IMG/VR virus record: IMGVR_UViG_3300044695_000344 | Span: 1 to 46,674 of that record | DNA length: 46,674 bases | Direction: 5' to 3' (one strand) | From: a virus | Shown: piece by piece, positions 6,928-14,262 of the stretch | How the letters are laid out: each line of letters begins with the position of its first letter | Numbering within the stretch: the stretch's first letter is position 1 | Program-made: the position numbers and the translations under genes | The notes under the pieces: model-generated | The model's database searches: none | Seen by the model: the letters and a program-made list of their open reading frames with translations, nothing else | Told to the model about the DNA's origin: nothing

Positions 6928-7559
6928 GCTACATCATCGCAAGCCTGCCGCCGCTCAAGTGTTTTGTGCGCCGTGAGTTTCTGTACAACCACACTAAGGG
7001 TCACGGTGAGCTAGAGCCCGCTATCTGGGTGAGCATCAAAGCTCTTCGAGGGCAAGTGTTCCGCATCGAATCCTTGTTGCCCAACTACGGCGCTCTATAC
7101 GACAAGTTGCCTCTTCATGCCTACGTTTGGCGCGAGGACTATGAAGGGGACTTGCCGATTGATGTTTTGCAACTGTGGGACTGCATGGGCTATCGATTTA
7201 CCGTCTGCGAAAAGATTGGTCTACGCAATCTCGGCGTGAAATTTCTTGGCAAAGACAGACAGTGGCACCACGGTAGGTATTTGTTCACTGTGGATTTCTG
7301 TGCTGATGAGCTTAGCGTAGACACGGGGTTCACGGAGCAGGCCGAGGAACATAAATCATTTAATTTTATTCGTTTGGACAACGGACAATTTGCTACGCAG
7401 CCGAACAACAGATGCTTGTGGTACGACCAGAGCTTGATTCCTGCGACGGTCAATTTCCCCGATTTTCAGGCGGCCAAGGATTTCTACACCGTGGACGGCA
7501 CTCGCAAATGGTCGGCAGGCGATGACTGGTTCTACGACATCAAAGAGAAAAACACATGA
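6924..7559 (+). CDS. Hypothetical protein, 211 aa
   Basis: Begins in the ATGA overlap at 6924 and ends in an overlap with the next gene. The protein is aromatic-rich and looks largely beta, with a DYEGDLPIDVLQLWDCMGY block and HHGRYLFTVDFC in the middle. I associate similar sequences with conserved, uncharacterised phage proteins, but cannot name a family with certainty. Located directly upstream of the DNA polymerase pair. Confidence 0.65.
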   Translation: MSYIIASLPPLKCFVRREFLYNHTKGHGELEPAIWVSIKALRGQVFRIESLLPNYGALYDKLPLHAYVWREDYEGDLPIDVLQLWDCMGYRFTVCEKIGLRNLGVKFLGKDRQWHHGRYLFTVDFCADELSVDTGFTEQAEEHKSFNFIRLDNGQFATQPNNRCLWYDQSLIPATVNFPDFQAAKDFYTVDGTRKWSAGDDWFYDIKEKNT

Positions 7560-7813
7560 CAGCTAAGAAATGTAAATGCAACCACGACAGCCCCTTCATG
7601 TGGAAGCATAACCACAGTCCGTCTGTGTTCTTGCAAGACGCTCACTTCCGAGGCCATGGTGCAACCATGTCGCAGAGCCAGACCCAAGTGGTCGAGCGCA
7701 ACCGCGTTCAGGGTATTGCTTTCGGCACCATCCCCAATCTGTCGAACAAAACGCAGGCCGTCATCAATGTGCGTCAGTTCACCGTCTACTCCAAGGCAGG
7801 CAAGGTTCTATGA
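7556..7813 (+). CDS. Small hypothetical protein, 85 aa
   Basis: Overlaps both neighbours by four bases (ATGA type). The N-terminus is rich in Cys and His (KKCKCNHDSPFMWKHNH), which could bind a metal, though the spacing does not match a known zinc finger. The C-terminal half looks like a short beta protein. Translationally coupled to the DNA polymerase, so possibly an accessory factor; this is inference from position only. Confidence 0.6.
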   Translation: MTAKKCKCNHDSPFMWKHNHSPSVFLQDAHFRGHGATMSQSQTQVVERNRVQGIAFGTIPNLSNKTQAVINVRQFTVYSKAGKVL

Positions 7814-9681
7814 GCCTAATCACTCTCGACTTTGAGACCTACTACGACAACAAGATCAAGCTGGGTTTCAAGTACCAGACGACCGAGGAGTATGTGCGGG
7901 ACTCGCGGTTTGAAGTTGTTGGCGTTGGTGTGAAGATCGACGACGAGCCGGAGACTTGGTTCTCGGGGACGCATGATGAGATCAAAGAACATCTGCTCAA
8001 GATTGACTGGAGCCGGGCGGCCGTACTGTGTCACAACACGCTGTTCGACGGATGCATTCTTAGCTGGCACTTCGATATCAAGCCTGCCTTCTTGTTCGAC
8101 ACTCTCAGCATGGCGCGTGCGTTGCACGGTGTGGAGGTGGGCGGGTCGCTGGCTAAGTTGGCAGAGCGATATGAGCTTGGCAAGAAGGGCGATGAAGTGG
8201 TTGCCGCTGAAGGCAAGAGCCGTAAAGACTTTGCGCCTGCGGACCTAGCGCAGTATGGTGAGTACTGCAAGAACGATGTGGACCTTACCTTTAGGCTCTT
8301 CCAAAGATTGTCGAGCGCGTTTCCAGAAGAAGAGTTTGAACTCATCGACATGACACTACGCATGTTCACCGAGCCTGTGTTCGAAGTCGATGACGCGCTA
8401 CTACACGAACGCCTTGCCGAAGTGCAGGCGGAGAAGAGCGAGTTGCTCAGGAGCTTGATGGAGAAACTCAAGTGCGACACCGAGGAGGCGGTACGCAAGA
8501 AGCTGGCTAGCAACAAGCAGTTCGCCAATATCCTCAAAGACAACGGTATCGACCCGCCCATGAAGGTCAGTAAGACCACGGGTAAGGACACCTACGCACT
8601 GGCTAAAAACGATGAAGGGTTCTTGGCGCTGACGGAACTGGAGGACTCGTTCATCCAGCAACTGTGCGCTGTGCGGCTGGGCACGAAGTCCACCATCGAA
8701 GAGTCTCGTATCGAACGGTTCATCGACATAGGCAAGCGCAACGAGGGCAAGCTGCCCATCCCGCTCAAGTACTACGGCGCACACACCGGGCGCTGGGCTG
8801 GCGTGGACAAGGTTAACTTCCAGAACCTGCCGAGCCGGGACAAGAAAAAGAAGGCGCTCAAGAACGCAGTCGTAGCCCCCGAGGGGCACATCGTCATCAA
8901 CTGTGACTCCTCTCAGATTGAGGCACGCATACTTGTTTGGCTGGCGGGGCAGGAGGATGTGGTTGAGCAGTTCCGCAAGGGAGAGGATGTGTACTCCATC
9001 TTCGCCTCCGAGGTCTACAACTATCCCGTGTCCAAGGCCAACCCCGTCGAGCGTTTCGTGGGCAAGACTTGCATCCTTGGGCTGGGCTACGGGACTGGCG
9101 CGTTAAAACTTCAGCACACGCTCAAGACAACTCCGCCGGGCGCCGTCGTTGACGACGAGGAAGCCAAGCGGATCGTGGGCGTGTACCGAGACAAGAACGA
9201 CAAGGTGATCGACTTGTGGAAGGAAGGGGACGATGTGATCGAGTCCCTTGCCGATTGGGGCAACACCAAGCCGTTCTATTACGGCAAAAACAAATGCCTC
9301 ATCATTGACAAGGAAGGTGTACATCTGCCCAATGGGTTGTACATCCGATACCCGGATCTAAAGTTAGACACGTCCGAAGCCAAGAGCAAGTATGTGTACA
9401 CGAGCCGCAAAGGGCCGGTGTCACTGTGGGGTGGGTCGCTGGTTGAGAACGTGGTGCAAGCCTTGGCGCGAATCGTCGTCGGTCAGCAGATGCTCAAGAT
9501 CAAAGAGCGATATGCGGTTAAGCTGACGGTCCACGATGCGGCGGTGGTCATCGTCCCGGAAGAGCAGAAGGACGAGGCGCTTGCCTACATCATTGAGTGC
9601 ATGTCTGTGCCACCGGCATGGGCTAGTGGTTTACCCGTAGCTTGCGAGGCAAAGTTTGCACAAAGCTACGGAGAGTGCTAG
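7810..9681 (+). CDS. Family A DNA polymerase with 3'-5' exonuclease domain
   Basis: 623 residues, the phage replicative polymerase. The N-terminal DnaQ-like exonuclease has Exo I LDFETYY (D7, E9), Exo II around CHNTLFDG and Exo III YGEYCKNDVD, so proofreading carboxylates appear present. The polymerase domain has TGRWAG and NFQNLPSR, motif A NCDSSQIEAR (D366), motif B R415-x3-K419-x7-Y427-G428 and motif C TVHDAAVV (H575, D576). Two deviations from the Pol I consensus are visible: Ser for the Tyr of DYSQIE and Ala for the Glu of HDE. The gene starts in an ATGA overlap with the preceding small gene. There is no 5'-3' exonuclease domain. Confidence 0.95.
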   Translation: MSLITLDFETYYDNKIKLGFKYQTTEEYVRDSRFEVVGVGVKIDDEPETWFSGTHDEIKEHLLKIDWSRAAVLCHNTLFDGCILSWHFDIKPAFLFDTLSMARALHGVEVGGSLAKLAERYELGKKGDEVVAAEGKSRKDFAPADLAQYGEYCKNDVDLTFRLFQRLSSAFPEEEFELIDMTLRMFTEPVFEVDDALLHERLAEVQAEKSELLRSLMEKLKCDTEEAVRKKLASNKQFANILKDNGIDPPMKVSKTTGKDTYALAKNDEGFLALTELEDSFIQQLCAVRLGTKSTIEESRIERFIDIGKRNEGKLPIPLKYYGAHTGRWAGVDKVNFQNLPSRDKKKKALKNAVVAPEGHIVINCDSSQIEARILVWLAGQEDVVEQFRKGEDVYSIFASEVYNYPVSKANPVERFVGKTCILGLGYGTGALKLQHTLKTTPPGAVVDDEEAKRIVGVYRDKNDKVIDLWKEGDDVIESLADWGNTKPFYYGKNKCLIIDKEGVHLPNGLYIRYPDLKLDTSEAKSKYVYTSRKGPVSLWGGSLVENVVQALARIVVGQQMLKIKERYAVKLTVHDAAVVIVPEEQKDEALAYIIECMSVPPAWASGLPVACEAKFAQSYGEC

Positions 9682-9684
9682 TAT
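9656..9684 (+). promoter_or_regulatory. Candidate sigma70-type promoter with extended -10
   Basis: TTGCAC (9656-9661), a 17-base spacer and TAGTAT (9679-9684) preceded by TGC form a plausible extended -10 promoter at the end of the polymerase gene, upstream of the nuclease. The -35 is poor (3 of 6). The -10 layout (TGN-TANTAT) matches the candidate at 29054-29082 on the other strand. Confidence 0.3.
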
Positions 9685-9708
9685 AAGTCAAACTTGATTG
9701 GACAATTT

Positions 9709-10365
9709 ATGAGTTTCAACTGGTCCTACTCGTCCCTCAAAGAGTACATCAACTGCCCCCGGCAGTACAACGAAGTGAAGATCCTCAAGAACTTCGTTAA
9801 GCGAGTCACTCATGAGATGACCTTTGGGACGCAGGTACACAAGTACTGCGAGGACTATGTTGGCGAGGGTAAACCCTTACCCAAGGACTACGAACACTTC
9901 CAGCCTGTGTTGGACGAATTGCTGGCTATCCCCGGTGAGCGTTACCCCGAGCATAGGATGGCGCTTGATGTGAAAGGCAACCCGTGCAGGTTTGGGGATG
10001 CGGACCGTTGGGTGCGAGGGATCGTTGACTTGCTGATCGTTGATGACGACCAAGGCTACATCATTGACTACAAGACAGGTAGCGACAAGTACCCTGACCC
10101 AAAACAATTGAAACTGATGGCGTTGATGGCATTCGCCCACTTCCCGCAGTTGCAGAAAATCAAAGCGGGGCTGTTGTTCATCACGCGCAACAGCTTCGTC
10201 GATGAGTCCTACACCCGAGAGCAGATCGCTGAACTATGGGACAACTTCCGGCCTGACCTTTTGCGGCTGGGGTCGTCTATGGAGACGGATGTATGGAACC
10301 CGAACCCAACCCCGCTGTGCGGTTGGTGCCCCGTAAAAACGTGCGAATTCTATAAGGACAGATGA
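9709..10365 (+). CDS. PD-(D/E)XK nuclease, Cas4/RecB-like with probable Fe-S cluster
   Basis: The ATG at 9709 is preferred over a TTG at 9694; neither has a strong ribosome binding site. The protein (218 aa) has the family order: SYSSLKEYINCPRQY, the FGTQVHKYCEDY helix, then the active site GIVDLL (D107) and IIDYKTG (D120, K122), then the QLKLMA helix. Four cysteines, C16 near the N-terminus and C204, C207 and C212 in PLCGWCPVKTC, match the arrangement that holds a 4Fe-4S cluster in Cas4, AddB and related nucleases. Expected role: DNA end processing or recombination with the polymerase and helicase. There are no cas genes nearby, so no CRISPR role is implied. Confidence 0.85.
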   Translation: MSFNWSYSSLKEYINCPRQYNEVKILKNFVKRVTHEMTFGTQVHKYCEDYVGEGKPLPKDYEHFQPVLDELLAIPGERYPEHRMALDVKGNPCRFGDADRWVRGIVDLLIVDDDQGYIIDYKTGSDKYPDPKQLKLMALMAFAHFPQLQKIKAGLLFITRNSFVDESYTREQIAELWDNFRPDLLRLGSSMETDVWNPNPTPLCGWCPVKTCEFYKDR

Positions 10366-10577
10366 TGAACACCGAGGTCGTGATCGACTATTCCTATCCG
10401 ATGATGATGACGGAGAAGGCGCTGAAAGAGGCCCATAATCACTTGCTGAACCACGACTACGACGACGCCATTGAGCAGTTGCTTGTCGCTATCGCAGAGG
10501 CTAGGCTGACACTCAACTCAGTCAAACACATGAAGGAGCAATCCCATGCCCTACGTAAACAAACCGAGGCCGTATAA
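10362..10577 (+). CDS. Small helical hypothetical protein, 71 aa
   Basis: Starts in an ATGATGA overlap with the nuclease stop. Residues 20-60 form a predicted pair of helices with a TPR-like look (ALKEAHNHLLNHDYDDAIEQ). Not recognised. Its end overlaps the HNH-like gene by 32 bases. Confidence 0.6.
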   Translation: MMNTEVVIDYSYPMMMTEKALKEAHNHLLNHDYDDAIEQLLVAIAEARLTLNSVKHMKEQSHALRKQTEAV

Positions 10578-10854
10578 AAAAGAGTACGAGCAGCAGAAGG
10601 CGCGAGGCGAACTTGATCGCCGCATGGAGCGCCAACGCGCACGAAGGAAGATAGACAAGCGTGATACTGGCACGGTGACGGAAGTATCTCCCGCTCGAAA
10701 GGGCAAGGATGTAGCGCATGTTGTTGCGCTTGACAAGGGCGGCATGAACAAAGACGGGCTACGCATCGTGTCGCCCTCAGCGAACCGCTCCTTCAGGCGT
10801 GACTCCAAGAGCAACCTCGTGTCTGAGACTAGCAAGCGGGAACGCAAGAAGTAA
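10546..10854 (+). CDS. HNH-like DNA-binding or endonuclease protein
   Basis: The ATG at 10546 follows AAGGAGCAATCCC. The first 45 residues are strongly basic (MERQRARRKIDKR). Residues 60-85 carry DVAHVVALDKGG and LRIVSPSANRSF, which resemble the HNH layout of DxxH, Gly-Gly, then N-L/R-x-V...NR found in phage HNH proteins. The core Asn region is imperfect, so catalysis is uncertain and it may only bind DNA. Placed between nuclease and helicase genes. It ends before a noncoding gap. Confidence 0.55.
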   Translation: MPYVNKPRPYKKEYEQQKARGELDRRMERQRARRKIDKRDTGTVTEVSPARKGKDVAHVVALDKGGMNKDGLRIVSPSANRSFRRDSKSNLVSETSKRERKK

Positions 10855-11013
10855 TCTTTGCTGTAAGGCATGAGTGGGCGGAGCCGGGGCAGTCGCAGTT
10901 AGCCACCCGGATTAACCATGTCAGTCAAGCGGCGCTGAACAACTTTCTCCGTGCTGGGCTTGACCGACTGACCCCCGTAAGGGGTCTCGTATATACACAG
11001 TGAAGGGTAGTTT
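10855..11013 (+). promoter_or_regulatory. 159-base noncoding gap with inverted repeats before helicase gene
   Basis: This is the longest gap in the left arm. GTCAAGC (10924-10930) and GCTTGAC (10958-10964) are complementary over 7 bases with a 27-base loop. GACCCC (10970-10975) and GGGGTC (10981-10986) are complementary around CGTAA. CTGACC (10968-10973), 16 bases, TATATA (10990-10995) is a weak promoter match that straddles the second inverted repeat, which could then be an operator. An origin or small RNA is possible but unsupported. Confidence 0.35.
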
Positions 11014-12570
11014 ATGAATGTGGTGGAGGACACAATTGTCCACATGCAGATACCATCGTCCGACTTGCAGTTCTTGGTCGGGCACATTGACAGGGTAGAG
11101 GTACTCAAGGACGACGGGACGACAGCCGAAGTCGCCGTGTATTGGGGCATCGAAGAGATGCAACGGCTTGTGAGACTCTATGGCGAAGCTCCAAGCCCGA
11201 TGGACAAGGACTACGACTGGCCCGGTCTCTACTCCCCCTTCGCTCACCAGAGAATCACCGCCTCATACCTAGCGTTGCGCGACCGTGCGTTTTGCTTCAA
11301 CGAGGCAGGCACAGGCAAGACTTCCTCCGTCATCTGGGCGGCTGACTACCTGATGAACCAAGGGCTGGTCAAGCGGGTGCTGGTCATCTGTCCGCTGTCC
11401 ATCATGTACTCCGCATGGCAGGCAGACATCTTCAAGACAGCGATGCATCGCACAGTCGGTGTGGCGCATGGCGCTACAGACAAACGGGTCAAGGTCATCA
11501 AGGGCAGCTACGAGTTCGTCATCATCAACTTCGATGGGGTGGGGACGGTAGCCGACGAGATTGGTAAAGTAGGGTTTGACCTTATTGTGATCGACGAGGC
11601 CAACGCCTATAAAACGGTTTCGACCAAACGCTGGAAAACCTTGGCAAAACTCATCAACCCTTCGACGCGCCTGTGGATGCTGACGGGGACACCCGCATCG
11701 CAATCCCCGCTGGATGCATACGGGCTAGCCAAGTTGGTCAACCCCGCTGGTGTGCCCAAGTTCTTCGGAGCATGGCGCGACAAGGTGATGATCTCTGTCT
11801 CGCGCTTCCAGTGGGCACCACGCAAGGACTCAAAGACAACCGTCTTCCAAGCTCTTCAGCCAGCGATCCGCTACGAGAAGGCCGACTGCCTAGACCTTCC
11901 CGAAGTCATGTACCAGACGCGCGAAGTGCCGCTGTCTCCGCAGGTCGAGCAGTACTACAAGCTCCTCAAGAAAGAGATGCTCATCAGCGCGGCTGGCGAA
12001 GAAATCAGCGCGGTCAATGCGGCGGCAATGCTGTCCAAGTTACTGCAACTGTCGGGCGGTGCAATCTATACCGACACCAAGGAAGTGGTGCAGTTCGACG
12101 CATCGCCACGGTTCAACGCGCTCATGGAAGTGCTGGACGAGACCGAGCACAAGGTCATCGTCTTTGTGCCGTACACCCACACCATCGAAATCGTATCCAA
12201 CTATCTCAGTCAGAAAGGAGTCACCAACGAAGTCATCAACGGAGCAGTATCAGCATCAGCGCGTTCGGACATCATCAACCGGTTCCAGACGCAAACAAAC
12301 CCACGAGTTCTAGTTATTCAACCACAAGCCGCATCGCATGGCGTGACGCTGACTGCCGCCAACACCGTCGTGTTCTGGTCGCCTGTCATGTCCGTAGAAA
12401 CTTATCTGCAATGCATCGCCCGTATCGACCGTGTCGGGCAAAAGAACAGCATGACAGTCGTCCACCTGCAAGGGTCGGAGGCCGAACGCAGAATCTACAC
12501 AATGCTTCAGAACAAGGTCGACATGCATGAGAGTCTGGTTGATCTGTACAAGCAGGAGTTAGGTCTATGA
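11014..12570 (+). CDS. SNF2-type superfamily 2 helicase
   Basis: 518 residues. Helicase core motifs in order: Q-like FAHQRITASYLA, Walker A AGTGKT (G99-T103), motif Ia VLVICPLSIMYSAW, motif II DEAN (194-197), motif III LTGTPAS, then in the second RecA fold KVIVFVPYTHTIEI, motif V HGVTLTAANTVVFW and motif VI ARIDRVGQKN (R470). The ARIxRxGQ form is characteristic of SNF2/Rad54-like enzymes, while DEAN replaces the usual DEAH. In phages these are thought to remodel forks or displace proteins from DNA. The ATG at 11014 lies after AGGGTAGTTT. It ends in an ATGA overlap with the next gene. Confidence 0.92.
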   Translation: MNVVEDTIVHMQIPSSDLQFLVGHIDRVEVLKDDGTTAEVAVYWGIEEMQRLVRLYGEAPSPMDKDYDWPGLYSPFAHQRITASYLALRDRAFCFNEAGTGKTSSVIWAADYLMNQGLVKRVLVICPLSIMYSAWQADIFKTAMHRTVGVAHGATDKRVKVIKGSYEFVIINFDGVGTVADEIGKVGFDLIVIDEANAYKTVSTKRWKTLAKLINPSTRLWMLTGTPASQSPLDAYGLAKLVNPAGVPKFFGAWRDKVMISVSRFQWAPRKDSKTTVFQALQPAIRYEKADCLDLPEVMYQTREVPLSPQVEQYYKLLKKEMLISAAGEEISAVNAAAMLSKLLQLSGGAIYTDTKEVVQFDASPRFNALMEVLDETEHKVIVFVPYTHTIEIVSNYLSQKGVTNEVINGAVSASARSDIINRFQTQTNPRVLVIQPQAASHGVTLTAANTVVFWSPVMSVETYLQCIARIDRVGQKNSMTVVHLQGSEAERRIYTMLQNKVDMHESLVDLYKQELGL

Positions 12571-12983
12571 GTGAAGAAACAGTCCAAGAAGTCAATCTTG
12601 AAGAGCTAGTCAAAACGTACCTGACGATCAGGAACGAACGAGACAGAATCGAGGCCGAGTGGAAGGTCGTCGATAGGGAACTGCATGCGGACATGCAGGC
12701 GCTGGAAAGTCAAATGCTCGTTGCTTGCAACGACAACAACGCCAGCAGTATCAGGACAGCAAGCGGCACTGTGATCCGCAAGCTTAACGAGCGATACACC
12801 GTGGCAGACGGGGACTCCTTCCGTCGGTTCGTCATGGAGAACGGAGTACCAGAGTTGTTTGAGCAACGCATTGCTCAGACAAACTTTAAAGAATTCATCG
12901 CCGAGCGCAAAGACACAAGTCTGCCGCCCGGTGTGAATGTGATGAGGGAATTCACGATTGTCGTGCGTAAACCCTCCAATTGA
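12567..12983 (+). CDS. Conserved-looking phage protein next to SSB, 138 aa
   Basis: Starts in the ATGA overlap with the helicase. The N-terminal 55 residues are a charged helix, likely coiled coil (TIRNERDRIEAEWKVVDREL); the C-terminal part is alpha/beta with SIRTASGTVIRK and PPGVNVMREFTIVVRK. The layout recalls Gp157- or Gam-like recombination accessory proteins, but I cannot confirm this by motif. Its position between helicase and putative single-strand binding protein suggests a role in replication or recombination. Confidence 0.65.
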   Translation: MSEETVQEVNLEELVKTYLTIRNERDRIEAEWKVVDRELHADMQALESQMLVACNDNNASSIRTASGTVIRKLNERYTVADGDSFRRFVMENGVPELFEQRIAQTNFKEFIAERKDTSLPPGVNVMREFTIVVRKPSN

Positions 12984-13011
12984 GTAAGTTCAGTCAACCA
13001 AGGAAACTTAA

Positions 13012-13872
13012 ATGAGCAACGATCTCGCAACCCTGTTCAGCGGCGCAGTGATGGCCCCCATTGAGGGTCTGGATGAAGACACCCTTGCGGTGGCAGGCGG
13101 CGCACGCCAGAACAAGCGCATCTCTATCAAGGGCGGTGTGTTCCGCAAGTACGCTGGCGGCAAGGAAATTGGCGCTATCGAAGATCGCCACATGAACGTG
13201 ATCTTCGTGAAGATGGCCCACAAAGCCTCGCGTATGTACTACGAGGGCGCGTACCAAGAAGGTCAGAAGGTCAGCCCCGTGTGCTGGTCAACCGACTCCG
13301 AGAAGCCCGATGCCGATGTGAAGAGCCCCTGCGCCGCATCCTGCGCCGACTGCCCCAAGTCCGTCAAGGGTTCTGGTTCGCAGGGCATGGGCACTGCCTG
13401 CCGCCTGTCTTGGCGTACCGCCGTGGTTCTGCCGAACGACCCGGCTGGTGATGTGATGCAGTTGGTCCTACCTGCTACCTCTGCCTTCGGCAAAGAGGAC
13501 AACGGTCGTTGGCCTTTCCGTCCGTACATCCAGCATCTCGCATCGCATAATGTGTCGGCTGGGCGCGTTATCACCCGCATGGCGTTTGACACCAAGTCTC
13601 CGACGCCCAAGGTGTTGTTCAGCCCCGCTGGCAAGGTGCCCGATGATGATCTGCAAGTGATCGCTCGGCAAGCCAAGAGCCCCGCCGCTGAGTCCGCTAT
13701 CAAGATGAACGTGTATCAGGCTGACAACTCTGGCGAAGCTGAGGTGGCTGCTCCTCAGAACGCACGGGAAGAAGTTGGCGATGTTCCTGAGCCGGTCAAG
13801 CGCGAGTCCACCAAGACTGCGGTTGACGAGAAGAACATCTCCGACGTGGTCAAGAAGTGGTCTAAGAAGTAA
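13012..13872 (+). CDS. Putative single-stranded DNA-binding protein with cysteine cluster
   Basis: 286 residues, ATG at 13012 after AAGGAAACTTAA. The central part carries a cysteine cluster C91, C107, C111, C114 and C130 (PVCWSTDSEKPDADVKSPC, then CADCPK, then the GMGTACR block), suited to zinc binding as in phage gp32-like proteins. It is followed by strands and, after residue 235, a disordered tail rich in Glu, Val and Lys. I recognise this cysteine pattern from phage proteins encoded among replication genes. The SSB assignment rests on that and on position next to helicase, primase and polymerase; it is an inference. High GC3 suggests strong expression. Confidence 0.6.
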   Translation: MSNDLATLFSGAVMAPIEGLDEDTLAVAGGARQNKRISIKGGVFRKYAGGKEIGAIEDRHMNVIFVKMAHKASRMYYEGAYQEGQKVSPVCWSTDSEKPDADVKSPCAASCADCPKSVKGSGSQGMGTACRLSWRTAVVLPNDPAGDVMQLVLPATSAFGKEDNGRWPFRPYIQHLASHNVSAGRVITRMAFDTKSPTPKVLFSPAGKVPDDDLQVIARQAKSPAAESAIKMNVYQADNSGEAEVAAPQNAREEVGDVPEPVKRESTKTAVDEKNISDVVKKWSKK

Positions 13873-13881
13873 GGACAGGGA

Positions 13882-14193
13882 ATGCCACGGACATACAGCG
13901 AAGCCTTTTTAATTGAGTTGCACAAGGCCAACCCCAACAGGGCTGGCATTGCTCTGGCACATGCTTGCGTGAAAGCAAATCTCCCGTCCAAGTACGTCGC
14001 CGAAGCGCTTGAAGTGACTCGCATGACTGTCTTTAGCTGGTTCCGTGGCAAGCCCATCCGCTACAAGAACATGCTGAAGGTCGAGACCTTCACCGAGCTA
14101 ATAGAGAGCGATACCGCGAAAGGCGTCCTTCCCGCCAAGAACACTGCGGCGGCTAAAGCCTACATCGAGGAGGTGATCGGGCGCAAAATTTGA
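13882..14193 (+). CDS. Small helix-turn-helix DNA-binding protein
   Basis: 103 residues, ATG at 13882 after AAGGACAGGGA. The segment SKYVAEALEVTRMTVFSWF (about residues 33-51) is a good helix-turn-helix with the recognition helix starting at TRMTV. The C-terminal region is helical. It may be a regulator of this arm or a replication accessory factor. Two hairpins follow directly, so it likely ends a transcript. Confidence 0.65.
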   Translation: MPRTYSEAFLIELHKANPNRAGIALAHACVKANLPSKYVAEALEVTRMTVFSWFRGKPIRYKNMLKVETFTELIESDTAKGVLPAKNTAAAKAYIEEVIGRKI

Positions 14194-14198
14194 TTCAA

Positions 14199-14214
14199 GC
14201 CAGCTAGAGCTGGC
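14199..14214 (+). repeat. Perfect 16-base inverted repeat
   Basis: GCCAGCT, AG, AGCTGGC: two 7-base complementary arms with a two-base centre, six bases after the HTH gene stop. With so small a loop it would pair as a cruciform or act as a dimer-binding operator rather than as a simple RNA hairpin. Confidence 0.5.
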
Positions 14215-14224
14215 CCCATTTCCC

Positions 14225-14247
14225 GAGCGGCCTAGCGCCGCTCTTTT
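14225..14247 (+). terminator. Rho-independent terminator-like hairpin
   Basis: GAGCGGC (14225-14231) pairs with GCCGCTC (14237-14243) around CTAGC, followed by TTTT. The perfect 7-bp GC-rich stem plus T-run in the 69-base gap between the HTH and primase genes makes this the best intrinsic terminator in the window. Confidence 0.7.
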
Positions 14248-14262
14248 CAACTCTGACGAGAC

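Noticed and set aside
9709-10365. Cas4-like nuclease as part of a CRISPR-Cas locus
   Set aside because: No repeats with spacers and no other cas genes in the window; replication context explains it better.
10855-11013. tRNA or other structural RNA in the gap
   Set aside because: I could not fold a cloverleaf or find an anticodon arm here or in any other gap; only simple inverted repeats are present.
11673-12530. Second + strand frame of 285 codons inside the helicase gene
   Set aside because: The helicase frame has all family motifs; the alternate frame is Arg/Ser-rich and has no ribosome binding site.
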